Shown: positions 34,852 to 44,775 of the stretch, in pieces
Layout: each line of letters begins with the position of its first letter
Position numbering within the stretch: the stretch's first letter is position 1
From: Candidatus Hydrogenedens sp.
GTDB lineage: Bacteria > Hydrogenedentota > Hydrogenedentia > Hydrogenedentales > JAEUWI01
Direction: 5' to 3'
NCBI GenBank assembly: GCA_016125095.1
Contig: WGMK01000015.1
Location: 1 to 64,000 of the forward strand
Length of the DNA stretch: 64,000 bases
Notes under the pieces: generated by a model
What the model was told of the DNA's origin: nothing
Seen by the model: the letters and a program-made list of their open reading frames with translations, nothing else
Databases searched by the model: none
Position numbers and translations under genes: made by a program

Positions 34852-36795
34852 CTACAGGAGGTCGGCGAGGATTTCGGCTACGTCGCGGACCTGGACGGTG
34901 TCGGCGCGGCCTTCTTTGGAGACGCCGTCGGTCATCATGGTGAGGCAGAAGGGGCAGGCGGTGGCGATGGTATCGGCGCCGGTGGCGAGGGCTTCCTGAG
35001 CGCGGTTCTGGTTCACGTTGGTGCCGATGCGTTCTTCCATCCACATGCGGCCGCCGCCCGCGCCGCAGCAGAAACCGTCCTTGCCGTGGCGCGGCATCTC
35101 GGTCACGGACGCACCGGCCGCGGCCAGCGCTTCGCGCGGGGCGGCATCGACGCCGTTGTAGCGCGCAAGGTAGCAGGAATCGTGGTAGGTGGTCGTGCCG
35201 GCCTTGGCCGTATCGGGCTTGAGCTTGCCGAGTCGGATGAGGTCGGCGATAAGCTCGGTGTGGTGCATCACCTCGAACTCGCCGCCGTACTGCGGAAACT
35301 CGTTCTTGATCGCGTTGAAGCAATGCGGACAGGCGGTAATCACCTTGCGCACGCCGTAGCCATTCATGGTGTCCACGTTGGTCTGCGCCAGTTCCTGCGC
35401 GAGGTAGTCGTTGCCGATGCGCTTGGCGGCGTCGCCGGTGCAGCATTCCTCGTTGCCGAGAATACCGAAGCTGACGCCCGCGTGCTGGAGCAGCTTCGTG
35501 AGCGCCTGCGCCACCTTCACGTAGCGCTGGTCGTAGGCCCCGGCGCAGCCGGTGAAGAATAAATACTCCACTTCCGCGTTCTCGGCCAGCGTGGGTATGC
35601 CCAGCCCTTCGGCCCAGTGGCCGCGCTCCTGCTGCGGCAGGTTCCAGGGGTTCGATTGCCCCTCGACGTTGCGGAGCGTATTCTGCGCCTCCTCGGGAAA
35701 TTCGCCTTCCATGAGCACCTGCGCCTGGCGGATGCCGAGCAGCTTGCTCATGGGCTGAATCTCGACCGGGCAGACCTCTTCGCAGGCGAAGCAGGTGGTG
35801 CAGCTCCAGAGCACGTCCGCCGAGATCACGTCGGGAAACAGCGGTGGCGCGGACGCCGGATCGCGCGCGATGCGCGGGCCGTGCTCGAAGAGGTGCTCTT
35901 TCAAATCGAGCACCACCTTCTTCGGGCTGAGCGGCTTGCCGGTGTTGTAGGCGGGGCAGGCTTCCTGGCAGCGACCGCACTCGGTGCAGGCCGCAAGGTC
36001 GAGCAGTTCTTTCTTGGTGTAGTCGGTAATCCGCACCACGCCGAAGGACTCGGAATTCTCGTCTTCCAGGTTCAGCCGGTTGATGCGGCCGCGCACGCGC
36101 TCTTCGCGGAAGAACAGGTTCGGCAGCGCGGTAATCACGTGCAGGTGCTTCGAAAACGGAATGTACATGAGGAACGCGAGCACGACCAGATTGTGGGTCC
36201 AGCTGAACGCGGCGTAAGCCATTCCCGGGGCCTCGCCATCGCCGAGTGTCAGGGCGCGCAGGGCGTCGGCCACGGGGGTGAAACCCGGGCGCGGCTCGAC
36301 GACCTCCATGCCGAAGTATGCGGTAATCAGCAGCGCGATGAGGCCGATGATAACCACCGCGTCCAGCTGGTGCGAGAGCGGGCCCTCGAGCCGCTTGGGC
36401 CGGATGACGAACCGGCGGTAGAGCGCGGCCGCCAGCGACACCATGACCAGCACGGCGAAGATCTCTTGCAAGGTGTTGAGCGCGGGGTACAGCGGCCCGA
36501 GGAAGGACAGGCTGAACGCGGGCAACATGCCCTTAATGAGCCCCTCGATGGTGCCCACCGTGAGCACGAAGAAGCCCCAGAAGATGAGTGCGTGGAAAAT
36601 GCCCGAGGGCTTGCGCAGTACCAGCGACTGGCCGAAGCCCTTCACCAGCAGATCGCGCGCGCGGCGTCGGGCGTCGCCCCATTGCAGTTCGCCCTGGCCC
36701 AAATGCACCCACTGGACGACATTCATCACCCGCAGCACGAACACAAGGTGCGCGAGCACGAACAGCGCGAAAAGAATGAAGCCGCCGAGCGTCAT
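34852..36795 (-). CDS. Membrane-bound Fe-S ETF:quinone oxidoreductase (EMO/EtfD-like)
   Basis: This 647-residue protein has about six N-terminal membrane segments resembling a nitrate-reductase gamma (heme b) subunit. Two [4Fe-4S] motifs follow (CTECGRCQEACP and CTTCFACEEVCPVE). Two CCG domains follow, as in heterodisulfide reductase HdrB/HdrD (GCAGAYDQR, ECCTGD, CPHCFNA, HDSCYLARYNG, CCGAGGGRMW). Proteins with this layout next to etfBA pass electrons from reduced ETF to menaquinone. Its ATG overlaps the etfA stop (ATGA), so it is made with ETF. It replaces the flavin-type ETF-QO found in many proteobacteria and mitochondria. Confidence 0.88.
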   Translation of the reverse strand: MTLGGFILFALFVLAHLVFVLRVMNVVQWVHLGQGELQWGDARRRARDLLVKGFGQSLVLRKPSGIFHALIFWGFFVLTVGTIEGLIKGMLPAFSLSFLGPLYPALNTLQEIFAVLVMVSLAAALYRRFVIRPKRLEGPLSHQLDAVVIIGLIALLITAYFGMEVVEPRPGFTPVADALRALTLGDGEAPGMAYAAFSWTHNLVVLAFLMYIPFSKHLHVITALPNLFFREERVRGRINRLNLEDENSESFGVVRITDYTKKELLDLAACTECGRCQEACPAYNTGKPLSPKKVVLDLKEHLFEHGPRIARDPASAPPLFPDVISADVLWSCTTCFACEEVCPVEIQPMSKLLGIRQAQVLMEGEFPEEAQNTLRNVEGQSNPWNLPQQERGHWAEGLGIPTLAENAEVEYLFFTGCAGAYDQRYVKVAQALTKLLQHAGVSFGILGNEECCTGDAAKRIGNDYLAQELAQTNVDTMNGYGVRKVITACPHCFNAIKNEFPQYGGEFEVMHHTELIADLIRLGKLKPDTAKAGTTTYHDSCYLARYNGVDAAPREALAAAGASVTEMPRHGKDGFCCGAGGGRMWMEERIGTNVNQNRAQEALATGADTIATACPFCLTMMTDGVSKEGRADTVQVRDVAEILADLL

Positions 36796-37754
36796 GCGCG
36801 GACTTTCCGGACCTCCTCCGCCAACGCGGGGCATACCTCGAACAGATCGCCCACGATGCCGTAATCGCAGAGCTTGAAGATGTTGGCGTTCGGGTCTTTG
36901 TTAATCGCGACGATAATCTTGCTGGTGCGCATGCCGGCCTGGTGCTGAATCGCGCCGCTGATGCCGCAGGCGACATAGATGTCGGGGCTCACCACCTTGC
37001 CGGTCTGGCCCACTTGCAGCGCATGGTGCACCCAGCCCGCGTCCACCACCGCGCGGCTCGCGCCCACGGCAGCGCCCATCGCCTCGGCCAGGTTTTCGAT
37101 GATGTGCCAGTTTTCCGGACCGCCCACGCCGCGTCCGCCGGAGACCACGATCTTGGCCTCGGTCAGCTCCACCTTGCCGGCGGTAGCCTCGGCGGTTTCC
37201 TTCAGCACGCTGCGCAGCGATACCTCGGGCATCGCGCGCTTTTCGATTTCGGGTGCCGGTCCGTCCTGTGGGGCCGCCTGCACGCTGTTGGGGCGCAGGC
37301 TGACCATGGCCGGCACGGATTGAATCGTTACATCGGCCAGCACCTTGCCGGCGTAGAGCGGCTTCTTGGCGACCAAGCCGCCCGCCCACGCCGCGCCAAT
37401 GGCGTCCTGCGCGAGTTCGACGCCGAGTCGCGCCGCCACCGACGCGCACAGTTCTTTACCCAGCGCGGTGGCCGAGCCGATGATCACCTTCGCGTCCAGC
37501 TCGCGTGCGACGTCGCGCACAATCGGCACATAGGCGTCGTTCGAGTAGTGCGACAGCGAGGCGTGCTCGTAGGCGTAGACCTTGGCGATGCCGTAGCCCG
37601 CCAGCTTGCCTTCCTGCCCTTCGAGCGATTGCCCGATATACACCGCGTTCAGCGGCATGCCCGCGGCGGCGGCGATATCGCGCGCGGCCGAGGCGGCTTC
37701 GAGCGCGCAGGGCTTCAGTTCGCCGCGCTGCTCCAGTAGAACCAATACACTCAT
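36792..37754 (-). CDS. etfA: Electron transfer flavoprotein alpha subunit
   Basis: The 320-residue protein is full length. The FAD-binding C-terminal half shows GQTGKVVSPDIYVACGISGA, IQHQAGM and VAINKDPNANIFKLCDYGIVGD. With EtfB it accepts electrons from acyl-CoA dehydrogenases. It lies 27 bp after etfB and overlaps the membrane oxidoreductase by ATGA. Confidence 0.96.
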   Translation of the reverse strand: MSVLVLLEQRGELKPCALEAASAARDIAAAAGMPLNAVYIGQSLEGQEGKLAGYGIAKVYAYEHASLSHYSNDAYVPIVRDVARELDAKVIIGSATALGKELCASVAARLGVELAQDAIGAAWAGGLVAKKPLYAGKVLADVTIQSVPAMVSLRPNSVQAAPQDGPAPEIEKRAMPEVSLRSVLKETAEATAGKVELTEAKIVVSGGRGVGGPENWHIIENLAEAMGAAVGASRAVVDAGWVHHALQVGQTGKVVSPDIYVACGISGAIQHQAGMRTSKIIVAINKDPNANIFKLCDYGIVGDLFEVCPALAEEVRKVRA

Positions 37755-37781
37755 CGCCTTATCCCCTCGGTTCCGGCGTCA

Positions 37782-38558
37782 TCACAGCGCCTTTTCTTCG
37801 TCGCGCAGCAGCCGCACCACTTCCTTCACCGCATCGGCCGTGTCGCCGCCCACAATCTGGTTGCGGCGGTCGGTGCGCGGCGAAGCCACCTTGGTCACTT
37901 CGGCCTGATTCTTCACGGCATCCGCCGAAAGGCCCAGGTCTTCCAGCGTCACGGTATCCAGCGGCTTTTTCTTGGCCTTCATGATATTCGGCAGCTTGGG
38001 ATAGCGCGGCGTGTTGATGCCTTTTTCGATGGTCACCACAGCCGGCAGCGGCAGTTCGATGCGGTATTTACCGCCCTCGATTTCGCGATCCACCAGCGCC
38101 TTGCCGTCGGCCAGTTCCAGCTTCGAGACCACGCTCGCGTGCGGCAGGTCGAGCAACTCGGCCACGCGCTCGGGCACCTGCGAGGCATCGTCGTCCACGG
38201 CCTGCTTGCCCGCCAGCACCAGGTCCGGCGCCTCGCGCTTCACCGCGGCCGCCAGCGCCTGCGCCACGCCATGCGCGCCAATGGATAGCCCGGCGGGCAC
38301 CGATACCAGCACGCCGCGGTCCGCCCCCATCGCCATCACCGTGCGCATGGTTTCCTGGCAGTCGTCGCCGCCCAGCGAAATCACGACGATCTCCGCCCCG
38401 CCGGCCTCCTGAATCTTGATGGCCTCCTCGGCGGCATGCTCGTCATAAGGACTGATGATGTACTTCAGCCCGTCCGTCACCACGGATTTCTCGTCCGGCG
38501 CGACCTTGAACACCGACGCGGTATCCGGCACGCGCTTCACCAACACGGCTATCTTCAC
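37782..38558 (-). CDS. etfB: Electron transfer flavoprotein beta subunit
   Basis: This 258-residue protein has a GTG start after GGGAGG. It shows the EtfB pattern: KIAVLVKRVPDT, the AMP site region with VISLGG, and the signature VEtfB-like segment LPAVVTIEKGINTPRYP. It heads a three-gene operon with etfA and the membrane oxidoreductase. I see no acyl-CoA dehydrogenase in the window, but an enoyl-CoA hydratase and a CoA-transferase lie upstream at 26-28 kb. Confidence 0.96.
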   Translation of the reverse strand: MKIAVLVKRVPDTASVFKVAPDEKSVVTDGLKYIISPYDEHAAEEAIKIQEAGGAEIVVISLGGDDCQETMRTVMAMGADRGVLVSVPAGLSIGAHGVAQALAAAVKREAPDLVLAGKQAVDDDASQVPERVAELLDLPHASVVSKLELADGKALVDREIEGGKYRIELPLPAVVTIEKGINTPRYPKLPNIMKAKKKPLDTVTLEDLGLSADAVKNQAEVTKVASPRTDRRNQIVGGDTADAVKEVVRLLRDEEKAL

Positions 38559-38610
38559 GTAGAGGCCTCCCTCGATATCGGCTGCATGGCGGCAACCTAA
38601 CGAACGGTAG

Positions 38611-38640
38611 GTAATACCGCAGCGTGGGGCAAGGTGTCAA
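38611..38640 (-). promoter_or_regulatory. Sigma70 promoter for the ETF operon
   Basis: On the minus strand, a perfect TTGACA (38640-38635) is followed by 18 nt and TATTAC (38616-38611). It lies 53 bp before the etfB start codon, between etfB and cheB. It is the best promoter match in the window. Confidence 0.6.
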
Positions 38641-38663
38641 ACCGGCGCGACGCGCATCAGCAG

Positions 38664-40211
<1,548 letters not shown>

Positions 40212-40215
<4 letters not shown>

Positions 40216-40589
40216 TGCGGCAGCAATCCTTCAAGCGCCTCGCGCAGTTTTTCCGGTGGAAATGGCTTGCGCAGGTAGGCGCGCACGCCTTCCTGCAGCA
40301 GATGCTCCACACGGGTCTGGCTTCCCTCGGTCGAGATGACCAGTACCGGAATCGCCGCGAGGCGCTCGTCCTGCTGCATGGTCGCGATCAGCTCGGCGCC
40401 GTTCATTTCAGGCATGTTGATATCGGTCAGCAGGGCGTCAATGGGCTCCACTTCGAGCAGCTGGAGCGCCTCGACTCCATTCGACGCCTCATGCACCTCG
40501 CCCACGGCGACACCCGAAAGGCGCAGGATCTTCACCACGACCGCGCGCGCCGTTTCCGAGTCGTCCACCACAAGAAAATTAAAGGCCAA
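40212..40589 (-). CDS. cheY: Single-domain response regulator (CheY-like), copy 1
   Basis: This 125-residue receiver domain has the acidic pair (FLVVDDSETAR), the phospho-aspartate in LLTDINMPEMNG, the Thr/Ser switch in VLVISTEGS and the conserved Lys in LRKPFPP. It overlaps the upstream HDOD gene by 11 bp and the downstream CheX by ATGA, a tight three-gene module separate from the classical core. Confidence 0.92.
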
Positions 40590-41448
40590 GACGCCCCTCC
40601 TTTCCGTCCGAATCCAGTCTCAAACGTCCGCGCTCCGCAAGCATCTCGGCAGTCGCCCGCTCGGCACTCGGCGCATTCAAATTCAATCGCTGCAAAACCT
40701 CGGGGCACAACTCGTATCGCAGGCCATCGCTGCCCAGGCCGATGCCCATGCTCAGGCTGATTACATCGGACGCATGCACGAGATCGAGCGCGAGGTCGGT
40801 GAAACCAGCCTCCTTCGGCCTATGGTGCCATCGGACGACCCGCGTAAGCGGCTCCGGCAGGCCCCAAGCCTCGAGGAGCAGCGCGCCCGCCTCTGCGTGG
40901 TCAATTCCGAGCACAAGGCGTTCGGCGGCGTCAAAGGTAATGGGCTGCGCCTGGCAGGCCGCATGGATGTCCGGTACGTTGTCTGCCGCTATTTCCCCCA
41001 GCGCCAATTTACCGATATCGACCAGCATGCCGGCGGTGAACGCGTACGAGGGCACCGGGGCCGTCTGCATGCATCCAAGGATATTCGTGCCGACGGCCAC
41101 CATCCGCATGTGATCGAGCAGCGCCCCGGCCGGCATGTCGTATCCGGGAATCGACATGTCGGCCAACGGCGACAGCCCGGCCGCCACCGCCGCGCGAAGA
41201 AGTCCTTCGGCCCCGAGCCGCACGGAAGCTTCGCGAACCGTCGCAATGCCGCCAGGAACGGCGAAATAGGCCGAATTCGCCAGCCGGAGCACTTCGGCCG
41301 TCAACAAGGGATCGCGTTCGATAGCCGAGGCGATTTCCGACACGCCCGCCTCGGGATTCCCGCAGAGCCGCACCACTTCGATAGCGGAAACCGGCAGGGC
41401 TTTCACCTCCGGCAACCGTTCGATAATCTGTGAGCGTAGCGCGTTCAT
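40579..41448 (-). CDS. HDOD domain protein
   Basis: This 289-residue protein has an HDOD domain (about 10-210), with the typical LPVSAIEVVRLCGNPEAGVSEIA start, LLTAEVLRLANSAYFA, and the degenerate HD region AFTAGMLVDIGKLAL. HDOD proteins act as signalling outputs rather than phosphohydrolases. Gene overlap with a CheY suggests that phospho-CheY or CheX acts through it. It is an unusual member of a che cluster and may mark a non-motility output. Confidence 0.85.
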   Translation of the reverse strand: MNALRSQIIERLPEVKALPVSAIEVVRLCGNPEAGVSEIASAIERDPLLTAEVLRLANSAYFAVPGGIATVREASVRLGAEGLLRAAVAAGLSPLADMSIPGYDMPAGALLDHMRMVAVGTNILGCMQTAPVPSYAFTAGMLVDIGKLALGEIAADNVPDIHAACQAQPITFDAAERLVLGIDHAEAGALLLEAWGLPEPLTRVVRWHHRPKEAGFTDLALDLVHASDVISLSMGIGLGSDGLRYELCPEVLQRLNLNAPSAERATAEMLAERGRLRLDSDGKEGRLGL

Positions 41449-41466
41449 CCCTACAATCCCGTCCCG

Positions 41467-41973
41467 CTATATGGTCTTGTTGCCCTGAATGGTTTTGATG
41501 ACCGTGGTTCCATTGCGCATGTGCAAGTACATCGTCCTCGCGATGGCCTCGCCGACGTCCTCTCCCTTGAGCACGATATTGTTCCGCCATAAGACCTTCC
41601 GCGCCACCACCAGGTTACGCTCGCCGATCCGGAAGGTGTTGTTGTCGTTCATCAGCTGCGCGCCGCCCGCGATTTTCGCGATGATGCGGTGGCTCTGCGC
41701 GCCGGCCTCGTACATGCTGCGCAGCATTTCGGCCAGCCCGGTATCCACGAACATCAGCGGCTCATCCCTGGCGCGCTCCGGTGCGTTCTTCGAGAGCGGC
41801 AGCATGCAGTGAATCATGGCACCCACACAGGCTTCGGCATCGTACAGCGTGACTCCGACGCACGAGCCCAGCGAATACGTCACCAGCACGTCATCCGGGG
41901 CCGTGCTGATGCGCATGTCCGAAATGCCGATGGTATATCGACTGCCGACGTCCATCGCCGCTCCAAGTTTCAC
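41467..41973 (-). CDS. cheD: Chemoreceptor glutamine deamidase CheD, copy 1
   Basis: The 168-residue protein has the CheD catalytic cysteine in VTYSLGSCVGVTLYD and the histidine in GAMIHCMLP, plus the conserved KIAGGAQLM and GERNLVVARKVL segments. It deamidates receptor glutamines and, in some bacteria, stimulates CheX/CheC. The GTG start overlaps the cheR stop (GTGA). It is the closer match to classical CheD of the two copies here. Confidence 0.9.
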   Translation of the reverse strand: MKLGAAMDVGSRYTIGISDMRISTAPDDVLVTYSLGSCVGVTLYDAEACVGAMIHCMLPLSKNAPERARDEPLMFVDTGLAEMLRSMYEAGAQSHRIIAKIAGGAQLMNDNNTFRIGERNLVVARKVLWRNNIVLKGEDVGEAIARTMYLHMRNGTTVIKTIQGNKTI

Positions 41974-42773
41974 TTCATATAGACCGCCGGCCGCACGCTT
42001 TCGAGCGGGGTCGGCAGTCCGTTAAGACTTTCCGAGTGTCCAATCATCAGGTAGCCGCCGGGCTTGAGAATGCGATGTACTTCATTCACCAGCCGCGTCC
42101 GTACCGTGTTGTCGAAATAAATCATTACATTGCGGCAGAAGACAATGTCCAGCGGGCCCTTCAGCTTGAACGGGGTCTCGCTCAGGTTGAAGCGGCGGAA
42201 CACCAATACGCGCCGCAACAAATCATTTACTCGATAATACGAGCCGCCGTCGCGGTCTTCCCGATCGAAGTACTTCTGCATGAGCATTCGGGGCACGGGC
42301 TTGACGCGCTCTTCGTCATACACCCCGGCCATGCAGCGCTCCAGCATGCGGGTAGAAATGTCGGTGGCGAGGATCTTCAGGTCGCACCCCGGATAGGCGG
42401 CAAGCGCCTCGAGCGCGGCGATGCCCATCGTGTAGGGCTCCTCGCCCGAAGAACTGGCCGCCGACCACAACCGGAACCGGCGCTGGCCCCGCGCTGCCCA
42501 CTCCGACAACAGCTTCGCCATCAGCTCGATATGCACCGGCTCGCGGTAGAAGCTGGTGAAATTGGTGGATATCGCGTCGAGCAATTGCACCAGTTCCTGA
42601 CCGCTCCGATCCTCCACCACGTAGTCGAAATAATGACCCGGCGTATCGATTTCGAGCGCGCGCATACGCTTGCTGATGCGCGATGCGACCAGCGTCGCCT
42701 TCTCCGGCGCCAGATGGATTCCGCTCTTGGCGTAGATTAACTCGCGGAATTTTTCAAACGTCCTGGGATCCAA
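41970..42773 (-). CDS. cheR: Chemoreceptor methyltransferase CheR
   Basis: The 267-residue protein has a TTG start with GAGGGAG upstream. It has the helical N-terminal domain and the SAM-binding domain: NFTSFYREP, RLWSAASSSGEEPYT, KILATDIS and IVFCRNVMIYFD. It methylates receptor glutamates. The receptor at 49881-52355 lacks a CheR-docking NWETF tail, so docking would have to be tail-independent. Confidence 0.95.
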   Translation of the reverse strand: MDPRTFEKFRELIYAKSGIHLAPEKATLVASRISKRMRALEIDTPGHYFDYVVEDRSGQELVQLLDAISTNFTSFYREPVHIELMAKLLSEWAARGQRRFRLWSAASSSGEEPYTMGIAALEALAAYPGCDLKILATDISTRMLERCMAGVYDEERVKPVPRMLMQKYFDREDRDGGSYYRVNDLLRRVLVFRRFNLSETPFKLKGPLDIVFCRNVMIYFDNTVRTRLVNEVHRILKPGGYLMIGHSESLNGLPTPLESVRPAVYMK

Positions 42774-42797
42774 CGCCCCGGGTCTCCCTCTGTTCCG

Positions 42798-43307
42798 CTA
42801 GTCCACCGACTCGGCATCGCGCAGCCAGTCGGATTCCCTCAATTGATGCACTTTCAGCACGGCAACCTGTCCGCTCGTCACGTCGAAAGCGACCTTGCGC
42901 CCCAGCAGCCCGCCCACGTCTTCCGACGCGATGGGTATGCCCGCGCGCTCAAGCACGCCGCGCGCCGCACTTACATTGTCCTTTCCGACCTCTTCTTCGC
43001 CGGGACCGGCGGCCGCGCCGCCGATAATCTGGGCCCGCAGCGTTTCCGCCTCGCCCCCGGCCTCCAGCATCATCCGTATCAGATCGCCCGTGGCCACATT
43101 GCCGTAGCGCGTCGTGGCCGAGGATGGATCCCGCACCAGCGGCCATTTGAAGTGCGCCATGCCGCCGAACTGCATTTCGAGCTCGTAGAGGCAAACCACG
43201 ACGCAACTCCCCACGACCGCCTTCAGAATGACTGGCTCGTTCGTGCAGAGGCTATGCCCCGGCTCGACGTAGAGCACCTTCTTTCCGTAGGCGTCCGTTT
43301 CCATCAT
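42798..43307 (-). CDS. cheD: CheD-like deamidase, copy 2 (divergent)
   Basis: The 169-residue protein keeps the CheD frame: VVGSCVVVCLYELE with the cysteine, GGMAHFKWPL with the histidine, IIGGAAAG and NVSAARGVLERAGI. Overall it is diverged from the first copy, with a different N terminus (VEPGHSLCTNEP). Both catalytic residues seem present, so activity is likely. Two CheD genes flanking cheR could serve different receptors or different partners. Confidence 0.8.
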   Translation of the reverse strand: MMETDAYGKKVLYVEPGHSLCTNEPVILKAVVGSCVVVCLYELEMQFGGMAHFKWPLVRDPSSATTRYGNVATGDLIRMMLEAGGEAETLRAQIIGGAAAGPGEEEVGKDNVSAARGVLERAGIPIASEDVGGLLGRKVAFDVTSGQVAVLKVHQLRESDWLRDAESVD

Positions 43308-43331
43308 TCAGGGCGCCATCGCACGGCCTGC

Positions 43332-43706
43332 TCAGCCAGCGCCTTGCGAACGGGCCAGCGTATCCTCGATCTTCTTGACAATCGTCTGCGGCTGGAACGG
43401 CTTGATCACATAGTTGTTCGCGCCGGCCTTCAGGGCCTCGACAACCCGCCCTTTCTCCGCTTCCGTCGTCACCATGATGATGGGCATCGTTTTTCCGAGG
43501 GCACGGATATCTCGCACGGCGTCGATACCCAGTTTACGCGGCATGTTCCAGTCCATCAGGACGAGCCCGTAATCCTCCGTCTGCACCTTGTCTACGGCTT
43601 CCTGCCCGTCCGCCGCCTGGTCGATATCCGTGATCTGGGCGCGCGACAGCGCACCGATCAGCACCTTCCGCATCACCGCGGAATCATCGACAATCAAAGC
43701 CCTCAT
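43332..43706 (-). CDS. cheY: Response regulator CheY, copy 2
   Basis: This 124-residue receiver has LIVDDSAVMRK, the phospho-Asp in LVLMDWNMPRKLG and Lys in YVIKPF. The sequence closely follows classical motility-type CheY. It lies between CheD2 and CheX2, in the core part of the cluster. Confidence 0.94.
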   Translation of the reverse strand: MRALIVDDSAVMRKVLIGALSRAQITDIDQAADGQEAVDKVQTEDYGLVLMDWNMPRKLGIDAVRDIRALGKTMPIIMVTTEAEKGRVVEALKAGANNYVIKPFQPQTIVKKIEDTLARSQGAG

Positions 43707-43736
43707 AGCCTCACCACCTTTGCTTTGCGTGCCGGG

Positions 43737-44219
43737 TTATTGCCCGGCAAACGTAACCCGAACTACAAATCCGCCGAGTTCCGACTCGAACGGGATCTCT
43801 ACCCAAACTGCTCCCGAGGGATATTCTACCTCGTAGCCTTTGCCGTGCACGACCGTAGGCAGGCTGAGTTCGAGCGGCGTATCGTGTTCTCCGGACAGGT
43901 CCGCCTTCGCGCCGCCCGCGATGATGTTCGCCATTTCCGAAATAGCATCGGAAACGGTTTCGTCGATACCCTCTACCGACATGCCCAGCAACCGCTCCAC
44001 AATGCGGAGTGCGGTCTGCTCGGGGAATGAAATCGACACCATGCCGCGCAGCCGGCCGCTCAAGCCCACCATCGCCAGTATCTGGCGGGGATCCTCGGGC
44101 TGTTGCGACGTTACTGCGACATTGCCGCGTACCGCCTCGCAGGCGAGCATCGTGTGAAAGGTCTCGCGCGTGCTTTTGATGAACGGATTGATGTGTTCTA
44201 TGCTGATTTCAGATGCCAT
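43737..44219 (-). CDS. cheX: CheX-type CheY phosphatase, copy 2
   Basis: The 160-residue protein has the phosphatase helix in VSDAISEMANIIAGGAKADL, matching the E-x2-N motif of CheX/CheC, and an ISFPEQTALRIVERLLG segment typical of CheX. It is next to CheY2, as the first CheX is next to CheY1, so the cluster holds two regulator/phosphatase pairs. Confidence 0.88.
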   Translation of the reverse strand: MASEISIEHINPFIKSTRETFHTMLACEAVRGNVAVTSQQPEDPRQILAMVGLSGRLRGMVSISFPEQTALRIVERLLGMSVEGIDETVSDAISEMANIIAGGAKADLSGEHDTPLELSLPTVVHGKGYEVEYPSGAVWVEIPFESELGGFVVRVTFAGQ

Positions 44220-44236
44220 GCGATCTCGATTTTTTT

Positions 44237-44758
44237 CTATTTCTCGGCTGCCGCAGTCTCGAGCGCAACCTTTTCCTTAGCCGTAAGCACCTTGTCGAGA
44301 TCGAGCAGGATAACCACACGATCCTCCAGCTTGCCCATGGCCAGAATGAACGAGCTATTGACCCCGCGGCCGAAGGTCGGCGCCGGCTCGAGGCTGCGCT
44401 CCGGAATATCGATCACTTCCGAAACCTCATCGACCAGAATCCCCATGGTAATGGGCTGGTCGTCGGTCTCGACTTGGACCACAATGATGCACGTGCGTTC
44501 CGTTTCCTCGGCCGGCGGCATGCCGAACTTGCGCCGAAGTTCGATTACGGGTATCACCTTGCCGCGCAGGTTAATGACGCCGCGGAGATAGTCCGGCGTG
44601 CGCGGCACGCGCGTAATGGGCATGATGCCGATGATTTCCTGCACTTTCAGAATCTGCAGGCCGTAGCCCTCTGAACCGAGTTGGAAGGTCAAATACTTTC
44701 CAACGAGTTCGCTCATGCGCGTCGCGACGTCGCCCGATGCGGTACCAGTCTGGCTCAT
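44237..44758 (-). CDS. cheW: Coupling protein CheW
   Basis: This 173-residue CheW domain has LTFQLGSEGYGLQILKVQEI, the RVPRTPDYLRGVINLRGKVIPVIEL core and the late ILDLDKVL strand. It links the receptor to CheA in the signalling array. It starts 17 bp after the cheA stop. Confidence 0.95.
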   Translation of the reverse strand: MSQTGTASGDVATRMSELVGKYLTFQLGSEGYGLQILKVQEIIGIMPITRVPRTPDYLRGVINLRGKVIPVIELRRKFGMPPAEETERTCIIVVQVETDDQPITMGILVDEVSEVIDIPERSLEPAPTFGRGVNSSFILAMGKLEDRVVILLDLDKVLTAKEKVALETAAAEK

Positions 44759-44775
44759 GGTTCAGGACTCCTCGT

